The translations under genes were made by a program, and so were the position numbers. DNA of 64,000 nt from Staphylococcus sp. M0911 (GTDB lineage Bacteria > Bacillota > Bacilli > Staphylococcales > Staphylococcaceae). Numbering within the stretch: position 1 is the first letter of the stretch; the number at the start of each line of letters is the position of its first letter. Location: positions 186,001 through 250,000 of the forward strand of contig NZ_CP022881.1 of NCBI RefSeq assembly GCF_003491325.1. The letters are read 5' to 3'. The notes under the pieces are model-generated. The model was not told where the DNA came from. It ran no database searches and worked only from the letters and a program-made list of their open reading frames with translations. Shown in pieces: positions 62,879-64,000 of the stretch.

Positions 62879-64000
62879 TTAATATCTATCATCGTCATGA
62901 CTGAAATCGGTACGATGTTTGTTGTCAGTATGATTTGAATATTGATCGTATACATCTTTACTATTTTCTCTTGCATATAACATTAATGCATTAAATAGCA
63001 TGTCTTGATCATTCGTTTGATTTGATAACTGTTTGAATAAATCAGTTGTACGTGCTTCGTTACTTTGTGGACGAGATTGAGAGCGACGTGCGTATGAATG
63101 ACTACGCTCAGAATGGTCGTCTAATCGGTCGTCACGTCTTGGATAATTATCGTGACCATTACCTTGTTTATTATATAAAGATTCATAATCTACATCGTCG
63201 TTAGGTTCATTGGATGCAAATCGTGATACGTGTGATTCGCTTGTATAAGTTGAACGGTGTGTATCATCTTGATAACGTCGTTCATCTTCATCACGATGAT
63301 ATTGACGATCTAAACGTGATGGGTGTTCACTTTCAAAGTTTCTGTCATCTCTTTCACGACGATCAGTAGCGTAAGCACCATGACGATCTTCATTGTTAGA
63401 TGCATGAGATTCAGCTTGATGTGAATCTTGTTCTAATGCTTTACCTTCGATATCTAATTCTGGGAGGATGCTGCCTAACCATTTAGGTAAATACCATGAT
63501 CCTTTACCAAATAATTTCGTTAATGCTGGAATTAATGTCATACGTACGACAAAGGCATCAAATAATACCCCAAATGCTAGTGAGATACCCATTGATTTGA
63601 TTTGCATATCGTCTTGGAATACAAAGGCGATAAATACACTGAACATAATCAATGCAGCTGCCACTATAACAGGGCCACTTTCTTTAATACCTACTCTAAT
63701 AGAGTGGTCATTGTCACCAGTTTTACTATATTCTTCATGCACACGTGTCATTAAGAATAGTTCGTAGTCAATGGCTAAACCGAATAGTAAACCAATTGTA
63801 ATAACTGGTAAGAATGCTAATAGTGGACCAGTGTTTTCTACACCGAATAGGCCACCAAGGAAGCCATCTTGCATGACCAATGTTGTGAATCCGAGTGTTG
63901 CCATTAATGATAATACGAAACCAAGAACGGCTTTTAATGGAACAAGGATTGAACGGAATACGAATACTAATAATACAAATGCTAATAATACGATAACACC
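62879..64000 (-). CDS. MMPL/RND-family exporter, C-terminal part (partial)
   Basis: The frame is open to the right edge, so only the last ~373 residues are present. Six hydrophobic segments with the family loop GLAIDYELFLMTRVHEEY (the second transmembrane repeat) and GISLAFGVLFDAFVVRMTLIPAL identify an MMPL protein, as in mycobacterial lipid exporters and staphylococcal FarE. The last ~190 residues are an unusual highly charged, Arg/Asp/His/Ser-rich tail (from about 63445 down). Function is likely fatty-acid or lipid export; substrate unknown. Confidence 0.83.
   Translation of the reverse strand, partial: GVIVLLAFVLLVFVFRSILVPLKAVLGFVLSLMATLGFTTLVMQDGFLGGLFGVENTGPLLAFLPVITIGLLFGLAIDYELFLMTRVHEEYSKTGDNDHSIRVGIKESGPVIVAAALIMFSVFIAFVFQDDMQIKSMGISLAFGVLFDAFVVRMTLIPALTKLFGKGSWYLPKWLGSILPELDIEGKALEQDSHQAESHASNNEDRHGAYATDRRERDDRNFESEHPSRLDRQYHRDEDERRYQDDTHRSTYTSESHVSRFASNEPNDDVDYESLYNKQGNGHDNYPRRDDRLDDHSERSHSYARRSQSRPQSNEARTTDLFKQLSNQTNDQDMLFNALMLYARENSKDVYDQYSNHTDNKHRTDFSHDDDRY

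Overview
The window is a 64 kb piece of a low-GC staphylococcal chromosome, most likely a coagulase-negative Staphylococcus. The evidence is the sspABC-type protease locus (V8-like glutamyl endopeptidase, staphopain, staphostatin), Drp35, NixA, a YSIRK-type secreted lipase, an LPXTG surface protein, an EssD/EsaG type VII nuclease and immunity tail, and the AT-rich codon use. I cannot fix the species. I see no phage, insertion sequence or CRISPR array. Most of it is ordinary accessory-rich staphylococcal chromosome with many one- to four-gene units separated by clear intrinsic terminators.

Layout. 1-1.6 kb: the C-terminal end of a type VII-secreted nuclease (EssD-like), then two DUF600/EsaG-type immunity genes, the first frameshifted. 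1.8-3.3 kb: secreted alkaline phosphatase with a Pho-box-like upstream region. 3.6-7.4 kb: a decarboxylase-type amidohydrolase and an isochorismatase-fold hydrolase as a pair, an ABC-class ATPase and a small membrane protein. 8.0-12.2 kb: small membrane proteins, then a four-gene response regulator / ABC ATPase / permease / sensor kinase unit. 12.3-14.6 kb: a TIM-barrel-like protein and a HAD-VanW fusion broken at a poly-G tract, both bracketed by two nearly identical terminators. 14.6-25.9 kb: a MacB/HrtAB-like exporter, two short-chain reductases, NixA nickel importer, RarD-like and DASS transporters, a PadR regulator operon with tandem operators, and pyrrolidone-carboxylate peptidase. 26-30 kb: an ascorbate-type (Ula) PTS with its PRD regulator. 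30-38.8 kb: TrhO, Drp35, YceI, a glyoxalase-fold protein, an alpha/beta hydrolase, a YfcC permease and a UvrA-like ABC protein.

39-42.7 kb is the most distinctive part. A CcpA-type cre site precedes a 21-residue peptide gene, the lipase, and a second 21-residue amphipathic, delta-lysin/PSM-like peptide gene, all before one strong terminator. On the opposite strand just downstream lie two more small genes (47 and 43 aa) whose C-termini resemble each other, next to a degenerate serine-tRNA-like sequence. None of these four small genes is long enough for a routine ORF scan.

43-51 kb: an MFS exporter, a 5'-nucleotidase-like enzyme, a secreted protein, phosphonate-type ABC transporter phnD-phnC-phnE1-phnE2, and an orphan CpsB-type phosphatase. 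52.3-56.1 kb: the staphostatin-staphopain-V8 protease operon, with the staphopain gene frameshifted, and a repeat-rich LPXTG protein. 56.4-64 kb: a variant MsrA, a luciferase-like oxidoreductase, an MFS exporter, a flavin reductase, an MFS remnant fused to the end of a TetR gene, a betaine-type binding lipoprotein, and the C-terminal part of an MMPL/RND exporter that runs off the end.

Five genes are interrupted by apparent single-base frameshifts or remnants (esaG-like, HAD-VanW, a small secreted protein, staphopain, MFS). Three of these fall in homopolymers, so real decay, phase variation and sequencing error all have to be kept open.
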